A stretch of 64,000 nucleotides of DNA from Gp7-AA10 sp035636095 (GTDB taxonomy: Bacteria; Acidobacteriota; Thermoanaerobaculia; Gp7-AA8): the NCBI GenBank assembly GCA_035636095.1, contig DASPZU010000099.1, positions 1-64,000 on the forward strand, in the 5' to 3' direction. Below the pieces are notes generated by a model. It saw only the letters and a program-made list of their open reading frames with translations, was not told the origin of the DNA and made no database searches. Position 1 is the first letter of the stretch. Each line of letters begins with the position of its first letter. This document shows, in pieces, positions 8,384 to 16,477 of the stretch. Both the position numbers and the translations under genes were made by a program.

Positions 8384-9532
8384 GTGCTTGCCTTCACGAA
8401 GCGTCACTGGTTGACGCTGGCGGCGGGTGCGCTCGCCGGCGCACTCCTGGCAACACGACGCGTGAGTTCGGCCGCCGCAGCGCGAGCGATCGATGTCGAT
8501 CTCCTCCTCGTGCTTTTCGCACTGCTGACGGCCATTGAAATCCTTCGCGCTTCCGGCTATCTCGACCTGGCTGTCGACTCAACGTTGTTGCGTTTCCGGA
8601 CCACGCGCGGATTCTCGCTGGCTCTGGTGTTGATGAGCGGCGTGCTGGCGTCGCTGATCACGAACGACGTCGCGCTATTCATCATCATTCCGTTCACGGT
8701 CGTCGCGAGCCGTTTTTCGGATTTCGATGTCGAGGATGCCGTCGTCCTCGAGATCATCGCGTCGAATCTGATCGGTTGTCTGACGCCGCTGGGCAATCCC
8801 CAAAACCTTTTCATCTTCCATCGGTCGGGCTGGTCGGCGGCCCACTTCGTCGTGGTCATGCTGCCATTGGTCGTTTGGAGCGTGGCGGGATTGCTGGCGG
8901 CGTTGTTTCTCCTCGGCCCTTCGCACCCCATGAAGCCCACCGAGGTCGTCCTTCCACCGCGAAACGCGATGGCCGCCATCGCCGGCGGCGCGTGCTTTGG
9001 GCTGGTGCTGCTGGAGATTGCACGGATCGCGAATGGCTGGCCGACCGCGATCGGGGCGCTGATGGCCGGTGTGATCTTTCTGAGGCGGCGGATTTTCGCG
9101 GTCGACTACTCGATCGTGGCTCTTTTCTTCTTCGCCTTCATCATCGTCGAGGCCGCGCGATCGATGCACATCTATCGCGAATCGGCGAATCTCTTTCTCA
9201 CCTCGGTCGGACTCTCACAAATCATCTCGAACGTGCCCACGACGATTCTTCTTTCGCCGATCGCGGTCGACCGATGGCGCGAGCTGCTCTACGGCGTGAG
9301 TGCCGGAGGATGCGGCACCATCATCGCCTCGCTCGCCAATCTCCTGGGCTGGCGGATCTACGTCCGCGAATCGAATCGCGATCCACGGTTTTTCTGGCAC
9401 CTGACCGCGCTCAATTTCGCGTTCCTGGCCTGGACCGCCGTCGGCGGCTGGTTGCTTCTTACTTCGAGCTTCGATCGCGCACCGCGCGGAATTCATCGCC
9501 CGGCTTCCAATTCGGCATCGACGCGGCATTAG
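8384..9532 (+). CDS. ArsB/NhaD-like ion transporter (SLC13 / ion-transporter superfamily)
   Basis: This 382-residue polytopic protein has about ten hydrophobic segments and two diagnostic hairpins: SLITNDVALFIIIPF near residue 90 and LIGCLTPLGNPQNLFIF near 128. Both are conserved in the ArsB, NhaD and citrate-transporter group of inner membrane transporters. The mirrored second half contains QIISNVPTTILLSPI near 280 and GGCGTIIASLANLLG near 308. The length is shorter than ArsB (about 430) and the substrate could be arsenite, sodium or a carboxylate; no ars genes are adjacent. Translation starts at a GTG. The 3' end overlaps the convergent M28 peptidase gene by 74 bp. Confidence 0.8.
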   Translation: MLAFTKRHWLTLAAGALAGALLATRRVSSAAAARAIDVDLLLVLFALLTAIEILRASGYLDLAVDSTLLRFRTTRGFSLALVLMSGVLASLITNDVALFIIIPFTVVASRFSDFDVEDAVVLEIIASNLIGCLTPLGNPQNLFIFHRSGWSAAHFVVVMLPLVVWSVAGLLAALFLLGPSHPMKPTEVVLPPRNAMAAIAGGACFGLVLLEIARIANGWPTAIGALMAGVIFLRRRIFAVDYSIVALFFFAFIIVEAARSMHIYRESANLFLTSVGLSQIISNVPTTILLSPIAVDRWRELLYGVSAGGCGTIIASLANLLGWRIYVRESNRDPRFFWHLTALNFAFLAWTAVGGWLLLTSSFDRAPRGIHRPASNSASTRH

Positions 9533-11132
9533 CGGCTTCCCAGCCCAGCCAATATCCGAACTGCGCCATCTGCACGCCTTCCGACCAATTCCAATTCGGA
9601 TCGAATTCATCGCTGGGCTGGTGATAGCGATGTTCTCGATAATCCGACGACATTTTGGCGCCCCACTCTTTTCCTTTGCCGATGACGTCGTGCCCCGGCT
9701 CGACCGAGAACGCCGGGATTCCGACTTTGCCGAGGCTGAAGTGATCGGAGCGATAGTAATGACCTTGCTCCGGCTCGGGATCGGGAGAGATGGTGAGATG
9801 CATGGCCTTCGCGACGCGCTCGGCGGTCGGGAAGAACGTCGTGCGCTCGGCCCCGTTCAGGACAACATCGCGAACGCGACCGAGCTCCGGGATCGCGTCG
9901 TAGTTCAGATTCAACGCCAGGCGACCGGCAGGAATCGGCGGATGCTGACCGAGATACGCGGATCCGAGCAGTCCTTGTTCCTCGGCGGCGACGGCGGCGA
10001 AGTACACCGAACGCTTGGGAGCGGGCCTGGTCATGGCCCACACGCGCGCGAGATCGAGCAGGAGCGCACAGCCGGAGGCATTGTCGATGGCACCGTTGTA
10101 GATCGTGTCGCCGCGATCGTCGGCCTTGCCGATGCCGAGGTGATCATGATGCGCGGTGTAAATGATGCCTTCCTGGCGCAGCTTCGGATCACCGCCGGCG
10201 AGTTTCGCGACGACGTTGGCGGTGTCGAAAGAACGAACCTTGCTGGCGATCGTTCCGGTGAGTTTGAATCCCAGCGCGACCGGTTTGAAATCGCGCGAAG
10301 CTGCCGCCCTGGTGAGCGTGTCGAGATCGTAGCCCGCCGCTTTGAAGAGATCGCCGGCGAGTTTTTCGGTGATCCACGACGCGATGTGCAGCGCCGGTTG
10401 TCCCGGCGCGAGACGCACGTATGACGTTTCGCCGCCCCACGAATTGCGGACGACCGACCACGGATATCCGGCCGCATCATTGGTGTGAATCAGAATCACG
10501 CCATCGGCGCCTTTGCTGGTGGCGATTTCGAATTTGTAAGTCCATCGTCCGTAATATGTCCGCGCCTTTCCCTTGAAGAGATCCGGCTCCTGCGCGTTTG
10601 CGGGTGGATCATCGACCAGCATGATGAGCGTCTTGCCATGCGCGTCGAGACCTTTGTAGTCATCCCATCGATATTCGGGAGCGACGACACCGTGTCCGAC
10701 GAAGACGAGCTCGGAGCTCAACGTGCTGGACGCGCTCTGCGATTGATCGGTCGCGACAAATTCGTCGAGATGTTTCAGCGGACCGATGGTCGGCCCGCCA
10801 TCTTTGGTGAAGGCGAGGCTGGTGCTGGCGGCGTCCATGCGAACGCCGAGAAGCGGGACGCGTTGGAAATACGTGCCGTTGTCGCCGGCCGGCTCGAGTC
10901 CTACCGCCTGGAATTGCGCCGCGATGTACTGCATGGCGAGATCGTCACCGCGCGTGCCGGGGCCGCGACCCTCGAGCAGATCGCTGGCCAGGAATTTGTC
11001 ATGAGCCTTCATCGCGTCGGCGCTGAAGAGTTTCATGCCGCGCTCTACGACGGTTGGAACAGTGGACTTCTCGGCTGCCACCAGTGGCAGCGCTGCGCAC
11101 AGCAACAAAGTGAACGAGCGGAAACGATTCAT
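9459..11132 (-). CDS. Secreted M28 family zinc aminopeptidase
   Basis: A signal peptide (MNRFRSFTLLLCAALPLVAA) leads into a 557-residue protein with a PA-type insert domain at about 130-260 and a catalytic M28 domain at about 290-520. Zinc and catalytic blocks are TAHHDHLGIG, GAIDNASGCALLLDL, AAEEQGLLGS and YYRSDHFSLGKVG. M28 enzymes remove N-terminal residues from peptides using two zinc ions, here outside the cytoplasm. The ATG at 11132 has GAAAGG at good spacing; an ATG 9 bases earlier abuts that site. It overlaps the convergent transporter by 74 bp. Confidence 0.9.
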   Translation of the reverse strand: MNRFRSFTLLLCAALPLVAAEKSTVPTVVERGMKLFSADAMKAHDKFLASDLLEGRGPGTRGDDLAMQYIAAQFQAVGLEPAGDNGTYFQRVPLLGVRMDAASTSLAFTKDGGPTIGPLKHLDEFVATDQSQSASSTLSSELVFVGHGVVAPEYRWDDYKGLDAHGKTLIMLVDDPPANAQEPDLFKGKARTYYGRWTYKFEIATSKGADGVILIHTNDAAGYPWSVVRNSWGGETSYVRLAPGQPALHIASWITEKLAGDLFKAAGYDLDTLTRAAASRDFKPVALGFKLTGTIASKVRSFDTANVVAKLAGGDPKLRQEGIIYTAHHDHLGIGKADDRGDTIYNGAIDNASGCALLLDLARVWAMTRPAPKRSVYFAAVAAEEQGLLGSAYLGQHPPIPAGRLALNLNYDAIPELGRVRDVVLNGAERTTFFPTAERVAKAMHLTISPDPEPEQGHYYRSDHFSLGKVGIPAFSVEPGHDVIGKGKEWGAKMSSDYREHRYHQPSDEFDPNWNWSEGVQMAQFGYWLGWEAANAASMPNWKPGDEFRAVRDRSSK

Positions 11133-11159
11133 GAACAACATCCTTTCAAGTTAGGCGCG

Positions 11160-11177
11160 CGTGTGATCCAGCACACG
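11160..11177. promoter_or_regulatory. Inverted repeat between divergent genes, possible operator
   Basis: CGTGTG-N6-CACACG is a perfect 6-bp inverted repeat in the 85-bp gap between the M28 peptidase and the divergent small gene at 11218. The left half includes TGTGATC as in the 6683 CRP-type site, but the right half does not fit the CRP spacing, so it is called only as a palindrome. Confidence 0.3.
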
Positions 11178-11217
11178 TTTTCTCTCGGGAAATTGCAAAA
11201 TCGAGGGTAGGGAATTG

Positions 11218-11517
11218 ATGACGGAAATCACTCCTATACAGGTGCGATACAAAGCTGCTGAATTCTCGGAGAGCGAGCTTGTCGAGGCCATCGAAAGCGT
11301 CGCCTTTCTCGATGAGCCGATCTTCGAGGAAGGACAACTTCCACTGCAGCAACAGGTGGTCGACAAGTTGGCTGACATGCTTTTCGCGAGCGATATGGTG
11401 CTGGACATGCTGCGCGACGAACGCTATCGCGTGTCGCCGCATCTACTTGCAGTAGAACCGCAAGTTCGCCGACTCTACAACGAAGTCAACGATCTGATGA
11501 AGAAGCTCACCGACTAG
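11218..11517 (+). CDS. Small acidic helical protein of unknown function
   Basis: This 99-residue protein is not recognised. It starts MTEITPIQVRYKAAEFSES, has no signal peptide or membrane segment, and reads as mostly amphipathic helix (QQQVVDKLADMLFASDMVLD, NEVNDLMKKLTD) rich in Glu, Asp and Leu. It is probably cytoplasmic. AGGG about 10 bases before the ATG supports translation from 11218; the TTG three bases earlier is less likely. Divergent from the M28 peptidase; its 3' end overlaps the convergent gene at 11507 by 11 bp. Confidence 0.65.
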   Translation: MTEITPIQVRYKAAEFSESELVEAIESVAFLDEPIFEEGQLPLQQQVVDKLADMLFASDMVLDMLRDERYRVSPHLLAVEPQVRRLYNEVNDLMKKLTD

Positions 11518-11974
11518 CGGCACCAACCGGCTGGCCGGTCCGCGCGATTCCCGCCGCCCAATTCTCGTAGAACCCCGGCGCGTTCTGATTCAGATACTCG
11601 ATGAATCCGTTCGCGACGTCTTCCATCTGCTTGTAGCGAAGCGGATCTTTGATGGCCGCGCGCTGCTCGGGCACGAAGCGCTTGATCTTTTCCCACACGA
11701 ACAGCAGCTCCATATTGTTCGCGCGATAGAAAAGCTCGCGATTGAGAACACCGGTCTCAACAAACGATGCCGCCATTTCCCAGAAGGTGGTCACCATCCG
11801 GAAGTACGCGTTCTCTTCCGTGCCGACGGGGCAGATTTTGAGAAATTCTTCGCGCGTGTTCAGCGCCGGCATCGCTCCGAACCATTTTCGCGCCGCCCGC
11901 AATTTTTCTTCGCGCCGCAGGTCATAGAGTCGCAGGATCAGATTCGCATCGTCATACGTCGGTGTTGATTTCAT
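11507..11974 (-). CDS. Conserved helical protein of unknown function
   Basis: This 155-residue soluble protein starts MKSTPTYDDANLILRLYDLR and contains WFGAMPALNTREEFLKICP, NAYFRMVTTFWEMAASFVE and ANNMELLFVWEKIKRFVP. The spacing of aromatic and charged residues suggests one all-helical domain. I do not assign it to a named family. There is no signal peptide or transmembrane segment. Translation probably starts at 11974, where GGAG lies six bases upstream; an ATG at 11986 would add four residues. It overlaps the convergent gene at 11218 by 11 bp. Confidence 0.65.
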   Translation of the reverse strand: MKSTPTYDDANLILRLYDLRREEKLRAARKWFGAMPALNTREEFLKICPVGTEENAYFRMVTTFWEMAASFVETGVLNRELFYRANNMELLFVWEKIKRFVPEQRAAIKDPLRYKQMEDVANGFIEYLNQNAPGFYENWAAGIARTGQPVGAASR

Positions 11975-12108
11975 CGTCCTCTCCATCCCGAAATCCTATC
12001 GATGTTGGTGATGCTGCGCACGCCGTTGGGGCGGGCCGACGCGATAATTTGGATATTGGCGGAAGTAAAGTGGCCGCACGGCCCATGCCGTGCAGTTGAA
12101 ATCGCCTC

Positions 12109-13083
12109 ATGGCGCGAAGCGTTCTCGACAACATGATGCGGCGCGTGGCTGCCGGACTGATCCTCATGGCCGGGCTGGCCTTCGGTCAGGAAGTGCCGAA
12201 GGTCGAGGAGAGCGTCTCGGTCGGCTACGTGATGATTCCCTTTACAGTCCTCAGCGAAAAGGGACTGCCGCTGACGGACTTGCGGAAGCACGAAGTCCAT
12301 CTTCTGGTCGACGGAAAGTCGGTCCGGAGTGACATGTTCGAGAAGTCGGAGAACGCGCCGGTCTCGTTCACCATTTTACTCGATACGTCGGGATCGATGG
12401 AGCTGGCCGGAAAGATGGATTCGGCGCGAGCCGCCATCGGCGCGTTGCTGGCACATCGCCGTCCGGGCGATGACTTTTCGCTTTTCGTTTTTGCGGAGTC
12501 GGAGGCGATCGAGCTGGTCCCCTTCACGGAAAGGCCTGCCGCCATCACCAACGCCCTGGCGACCGTGAAACCATTCGGCAAGACGGCCTTCTTCGATGCG
12601 CTCTCGACCATGCCGGAGCGCAGCCGGCTCGGAAAGAATCCGAGTCGCGCCATCATTCTTCTCAGCGACGGAATCGACAATGCCTCGAAGCTGACCCGCA
12701 ACGATCTCGCCCGCATGCTGCAGGGCGTAGCGGTTCCCATTTACCCGCTGGGCATTCGCGATCCGCACGAACAGCGCAAGACTGCGCATTCGGCGGAGGA
12801 GCTGTCGGATCTCGATCTGCTCGACGCCGTCGCCAATCTGACCGGCGGAAAACTTCACCTCGGAAGTCAGCCGCAGGAAATTGCACTGGCCGTCGCCAGC
12901 ATTGAAAAAGACCTTCGCGCCCAGTACCTGATCGGGTTCACCCCCACCGGCCAGGGTGCGATAAAGTATCGCCACATTTCACTACGGCTGGCCGGGCGCG
13001 TGCACGATGTTCGCGTTCGGGCCGGCTACTTAGGCACCGAGCCCCCTCTGGTTGCACTCAATCGAGAAAGGAAGAGAAGTTAG
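12109..13083 (+). CDS. Secreted VWA-domain protein (acidobacterial VWFA-related type)
   Basis: After a hydrophobic leader (RRVAAGLILMAGLAFG) comes an N-terminal beta region (SVGYVMIPFTVLSEKGLPLT) and a von Willebrand A domain at about residues 85-270. Its MIDAS motif is DTSGSM near 91, with AIILLSDGIDNAS near 180. The order matches the VWFA-related proteins abundant in Acidobacteriota, thought to mediate metal-dependent adhesion or complex assembly in the envelope. The stop is directly followed by the ATG of the OmpA-like gene, with AGGAAGAGAAG serving as its ribosome site, so the two are an operon. A GCACGGC hairpin lies at 12076-12093 just upstream. Confidence 0.85.
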   Translation: MARSVLDNMMRRVAAGLILMAGLAFGQEVPKVEESVSVGYVMIPFTVLSEKGLPLTDLRKHEVHLLVDGKSVRSDMFEKSENAPVSFTILLDTSGSMELAGKMDSARAAIGALLAHRRPGDDFSLFVFAESEAIELVPFTERPAAITNALATVKPFGKTAFFDALSTMPERSRLGKNPSRAIILLSDGIDNASKLTRNDLARMLQGVAVPIYPLGIRDPHEQRKTAHSAEELSDLDLLDAVANLTGGKLHLGSQPQEIALAVASIEKDLRAQYLIGFTPTGQGAIKYRHISLRLAGRVHDVRVRAGYLGTEPPLVALNRERKRS

Positions 13084-13719
13084 ATGAACAATGGATTGAA
13101 GTTCTTGAGCCTTGCGGTTGTCGCCGGCGCGCTGTCCGCGTGCGCCACATCGGGAGATGTGGATAAGAAGATCGCGGACGCGCAGGCGTCGACCACCAAG
13201 AAAATCGAGTCGGTCGAAGGTCAGATCGAAGACCTGCAACAGAAGCAGAAGTCGACCGATGCCAGTCTGGCGCAGACCAATGTCCGCGTCGATCAGCTCG
13301 GCAAGGAAGCGCAGGATGCGCTGAAGCGCGCGCAGGAAGCGGGCGTGCTCGCCAAGGGCAAAGTGGTGTTCCAGCAGACCTTCAGCGAGGACCGCGTGCG
13401 CTTCAAGCTGAGTTCGTATGAGTTGAACAAGGACGCGCAGTCCGCGCTCGACGAATTCGCGAACAAGGTCAAGGGCATCAACGAACAGTATTGGATCGAG
13501 GTCCAGGGCCACACCGACGACACCGGCGGCGCGAAGTACAACGATGACCTCGCCCAGCGCCGCGCCGATTCAGTCCGCCGCTACCTGTCGCGCCAGGACA
13601 ACGTCCCTCTGAATCGCATGTCGACGATTTCATACGGCGATACGCTCCCGGTGGCGTCCAACAAGACCAAAAAGGGACGCTCCCAGAATCGCCGCGTCGT
13701 GCTGGTGGTGTTGGAGTAG
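13084..13719 (+). CDS. OmpA/Pal-family peptidoglycan-binding lipoprotein
   Basis: MNNGLKFLSLAVVAGALSAC is a lipoprotein signal with the lipobox Cys at residue 20. A coiled coil follows at about 25-85 (KKIESVEGQIEDLQQKQK), then an OmpA domain at about 95-211 with EVQGHTDDTGGAKYNDDLAQ and QRRADSVRRYL. These proteins anchor the outer membrane to peptidoglycan by binding diaminopimelate. The coiled coil before the OmpA domain resembles Lpp fused to Pal. It directly follows the VWA gene (no gap). A repeat of the GTCATCCTGAGC family begins 10 bp after its stop. Confidence 0.9.
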   Translation: MNNGLKFLSLAVVAGALSACATSGDVDKKIADAQASTTKKIESVEGQIEDLQQKQKSTDASLAQTNVRVDQLGKEAQDALKRAQEAGVLAKGKVVFQQTFSEDRVRFKLSSYELNKDAQSALDEFANKVKGINEQYWIEVQGHTDDTGGAKYNDDLAQRRADSVRRYLSRQDNVPLNRMSTISYGDTLPVASNKTKKGRSQNRRVVLVVLE

Positions 13720-13728
13720 GCGTTAGCC

Positions 13729-13805
13729 GTCATCCTGAGCCGCACAGACGGCGAAGGATCTCGCTGACGAGACCCTTCCCCTTCGCGTCGATCAGGTCAG
13801 GGTGA
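13729..13805. repeat. Interspersed repeat, GTCATCCTGAGC family, copy 1
   Basis: Begins GTCATCCTGAGCCGC, contains GGCGAAGGATCTC and ends GTCAGGGTGACG. It forms an imperfect hairpin around GATCTCGCTGACGAGACCC. Related copies lie at 18382, 28565, 34449 and 42458. It fills the gap between the OmpA gene and xth and reaches into the last codons of xth. Confidence 0.75.
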
Positions 13806-14552
13806 CGAATCGAACGTCGCCACCACGGGCGCGTGATCGCTGGTTCCGACCTCACGGTATGACGGACACGCGATCGCGCGCTCGGCGATCGATTCACTCG
13901 CAATCACATAGTCGAGGCGCCAGCCGATGTTGCGCTGGCGCAGATTTCTCCACGGCGCCCACCACGTGAAGTAGTCCTCGTCGGCCGGATAAAGCTTGCG
14001 CGCGACGTCGACCAGCCCCTGCGCCAGAAGCGATTCGATCAACTCGCGCTCCTCCGGTCGCTGTCCGATGATGTTGGGCTTGCGCTCTTTCGGATGCACA
14101 TCCATGTCCGAGCGCGCGATGTTCATATCGCCGCAGATGACGAGCTTCGTTCCGCTGTCGCGCATCAGGCGCGCGTAATCGATCAGCGCCTGCATGAACT
14201 GAAGTTTGGCCGGGTAGTCTTTTCCGCCGTTCGGAACGTAAACCGATGCGTAGACCGTATCGCCGGCGCGCACTTCGACGATGCGCGTCTCGCTGTCGAA
14301 TGTCGGATGCGTGAATTGCGGTTGGTCAGGGAAAGTTTCGCGTCGGAGATGCAGACCGACTCCCGAATACGCGCCCGCGCCATGCCAGTAGCACCAGTAG
14401 CCGCCGATCTTGCAGATCTGTTCCGGAATTTGGGCCAGGGAAGCTTTCAGTTCCTGAAGGCAGACCACGTCCGGCTGCTCTTTTTCGATCCATTCCAGAA
14501 ATTGGGCTTGGCGGGAGCGGATTCCGTTGACATTCCAGGTCGCAATCTTCAT
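13797..14552 (-). CDS. xth: Exodeoxyribonuclease III
   Basis: This 251-residue enzyme of the exonuclease III/APE family starts MKIATWNVNGIRSRQAQFLE with the metal Asn at residue 7. The catalytic Glu is in CLQELKA near 34; further blocks are VICGDMNIARSDMDVH near 148 and the terminal GTSDHAPVVATF. It cleaves 5' of abasic sites and removes 3' blocking groups in base excision repair. The length is normal and it stands alone. Its last codons run into the repeat at 13729 and a palindromic repeat lies just upstream of its start. Confidence 0.95.
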   Translation of the reverse strand: MKIATWNVNGIRSRQAQFLEWIEKEQPDVVCLQELKASLAQIPEQICKIGGYWCYWHGAGAYSGVGLHLRRETFPDQPQFTHPTFDSETRIVEVRAGDTVYASVYVPNGGKDYPAKLQFMQALIDYARLMRDSGTKLVICGDMNIARSDMDVHPKERKPNIIGQRPEERELIESLLAQGLVDVARKLYPADEDYFTWWAPWRNLRQRNIGWRLDYVIASESIAERAIACPSYREVGTSDHAPVVATFDSSP

Positions 14553-14553
14553 G

Positions 14554-14620
14554 GTCGCGAGGTCTCGCGGTTGCGAGGTCTCGCGGTGTATACACCACGC
14601 AACCGCGCAACTGCGAGACC
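14554..14620. repeat. Palindromic repeat, GCGAGGTCTCGCGG family, copy 1
   Basis: Two direct copies of GCGAGGTCTCGCGGT, each itself palindromic, are followed by GTGTATACAC and an inverted arm CGCAACCGCGCAACTGCGAG. A second copy sits between gvpL and gvpG at 44859. The rest of the gap to 14770 (about 150 bases) shows no gene; the GAGGGAG ribosome site for the next gene ends it. Confidence 0.75.
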
Positions 14621-14770
14621 GCCATACCGGTTTTGTCCACTTCCCATTCCACGCTGTCCTGCGCGGCGGACGCGGCGGCGCGCTGGTGACAAAAGTGTAC
14701 CGTCAGAATAGCGGCTCTGCCCGGCGTCGTTCCTGCAAGACGACGACCGAAATTCGAGGGAGATTTTCAT

Positions 14771-15436
14771 ATGCGAAGGCTGCTTCTTCTGGTTGCAATT
14801 CTCTTCATTCCTGCTTCTTCGCTGCTGGCGCAGGACGAACCGTGGCGCAACCGGCCGAGCCGCTACGGCCGCACCGGCGCCGACAACTTCTTTGAGCTGA
14901 TGCCGTTCCTCGGCTACCGATACGGCGGAACGATCTTCGCCGACCAGTCCAGGCTTTTCCGGCAGGACGTCGATGTCGAGAGCTCGACCAACTTCGGTGC
15001 CAATTTCGCAATCCCCATCACGGATGGCTGGAAGGTCGAGCTGCTCGTCGACCGCCAGAACACCCATTTCACGAACGGCGCCGGCGGTCTTTTCGCGCCC
15101 AATGATCGCCTGGGCGGATTTGACATCACGTACTTCCAGGCAGGCGCGGTGATTCCGTTCGCAGTGAGTCGTTCTGCTACTCCGTACATTGCGGTCGGCG
15201 CCGGAGTGGCCAATCTCGATCCCCGCGTCAGCGGAGCGAGCTCCGACACCCGGTTCGCGGCAAACGCCGCCATTGGCGTGAAGGTCCCCATCAATCGCAA
15301 CCTTGGACTTCGTCTCGAGGAGCGAGGCTATTTCACTTCGCTCAACAACCGCGACAACTGCCGCAGCTGCTACTACAACTACAACCACGATCTGTATCAG
15401 GGCGAGACGAACTTCGGAGTGTTCTTCCGGTTCTGA
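14771..15436 (+). CDS. Outer membrane beta-barrel protein
   Basis: A signal peptide (MRRLLLLVAILFIPASSLLA) leads into a 200-residue barrel of the OmpW/porin-like OMP_b-brl type. Alternating strands carry glycines and aromatics (ELMPFLGYRYGGTIF, ITYFQAGAVIPFAV, TPYIAVGAGVANLDPR), and the last residue is Phe (FGVFFRF), the signal for BAM-mediated outer membrane insertion. GAGGGAG lies 10 bases before the ATG. No specific pore or enzymatic role can be read from the sequence. A convergent ABC permease gene starts at the very next base. Confidence 0.8.
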   Translation: MRRLLLLVAILFIPASSLLAQDEPWRNRPSRYGRTGADNFFELMPFLGYRYGGTIFADQSRLFRQDVDVESSTNFGANFAIPITDGWKVELLVDRQNTHFTNGAGGLFAPNDRLGGFDITYFQAGAVIPFAVSRSATPYIAVGAGVANLDPRVSGASSDTRFAANAAIGVKVPINRNLGLRLEERGYFTSLNNRDNCRSCYYNYNHDLYQGETNFGVFFRF

Positions 15437-16477
15437 TCACTGCCAGCGGAAGATCTTCAATCCGATTGCAAAACTGACGATGCCCCACAGCGCGAGAACG
15501 GCGAGGTGGGGCAGTATTCTTGTCAGCGGCGCGGCGTCGTTCATGACAGCGCGCAGCGCATCGTTGAGCATCGTCAGCGGAAGGGCGCGGATGAACGGCT
15601 TCACGGAATTCGGGAATCGTTCGTAGGAAAAGAAGACGCCCGAGCAGAGCCACATCGGCATCATGATGAGGTTCATCAGCCCGCTGACGCCTTCGAGCGT
15701 GCGCGCGCGCGAGGCCGTGAGCAGTCCCAGCCCCGAGAAGGCGTAGCCGCCCACGATGCAAAGGATCGCGAGTACCAGGAGCGATCCGTTGACGCGCACT
15801 CCGAACACCAGCCAGCCGAAAGCGACCAGCACGATCACTTCAACAGTCAGGAAGATCAGCCGCGACAGAAATTGCGACGTCACGTACTGACTCTTGCGCA
15901 TCGGTGTGGCGATGAGTCGTTTGAGCAGCTTCCGCATTCGCGCGTTGGCGATCGTAAATCCCATTCCCCACATGCCGGTCCCCATCAAGTTCATGCCCAG
16001 GAGACCGGGGATCAGGAAGTCGATGTAGCGGGCGCCCTGCTCGTGCACGAATTCGTCGTGAGCGGGCATGACATCGCGTCGTCCCGCGGCTGCTTGCAGC
16101 GCGTCATCGGCCTCGCGTCGCGCCGTGCGGCCATCGGGACTGGTCGGATCGTATCGGTAGGTCAGCGAATGCGAGCTGTCGATCACCAGCGATACTTTTC
16201 CGTGGCGCAGCGCATCGTGCGCCTCGGCCTCGCTCAAGACGCGGGGCGAGAGCGCCGGCGATTTGCTGAGTGCTGCGACTTCCTTTTGCGACGCCGGGCC
16301 CGCCAGCACTGCCACCGGAACTCGATCGGGCGGCTTCTCGCGAAATGCGAATCCCAGCGCCAGCGCCAGGAGCAACGGAAACCCGAAAACCCAGAAAATC
16401 GCTTCGGTCTCGCGCACGAACTCCTTGGTGCGCACGCTGGTGAGCTCGATGATGGCGGGACGGATTTTCTCAGGCAT
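15437..16477 (-). CDS. ABC-2 type transporter permease
   Basis: This 346-residue inner membrane permease has an N-terminal transmembrane segment (AIFWVFGFPLLLALALGFAF), an extracytoplasmic domain at about 50-150, then five membrane spans from about 155 to 340, including FLIPGLLGMNLMGTGMWGMG and RLIFLTVEVIVLVAFGWLVF. This is the ABC2_membrane_3 layout of NodJ/YhhJ-like exporters. It overlaps the upstream ATPase gene by 8 bp and surely works with it. The substrate could be a drug, sodium or a polymer; nothing nearby decides. Confidence 0.88.
   Translation of the reverse strand: MPEKIRPAIIELTSVRTKEFVRETEAIFWVFGFPLLLALALGFAFREKPPDRVPVAVLAGPASQKEVAALSKSPALSPRVLSEAEAHDALRHGKVSLVIDSSHSLTYRYDPTSPDGRTARREADDALQAAAGRRDVMPAHDEFVHEQGARYIDFLIPGLLGMNLMGTGMWGMGFTIANARMRKLLKRLIATPMRKSQYVTSQFLSRLIFLTVEVIVLVAFGWLVFGVRVNGSLLVLAILCIVGGYAFSGLGLLTASRARTLEGVSGLMNLIMMPMWLCSGVFFSYERFPNSVKPFIRALPLTMLNDALRAVMNDAAPLTRILPHLAVLALWGIVSFAIGLKIFRWQ

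Noticed and set aside
8384..9532. Arsenic resistance locus (ArsB-like transporter here plus ArsA-like ATPases at 45 kb)
   Set aside because: They are 36 kb apart, no arsC or arsR is present, and the ATPases are embedded among gvp genes.
11160..11177. Second CRP site
   Set aside because: Only the left half fits TGTGA; the right half is shifted by two bases, so it is listed only as a palindrome.
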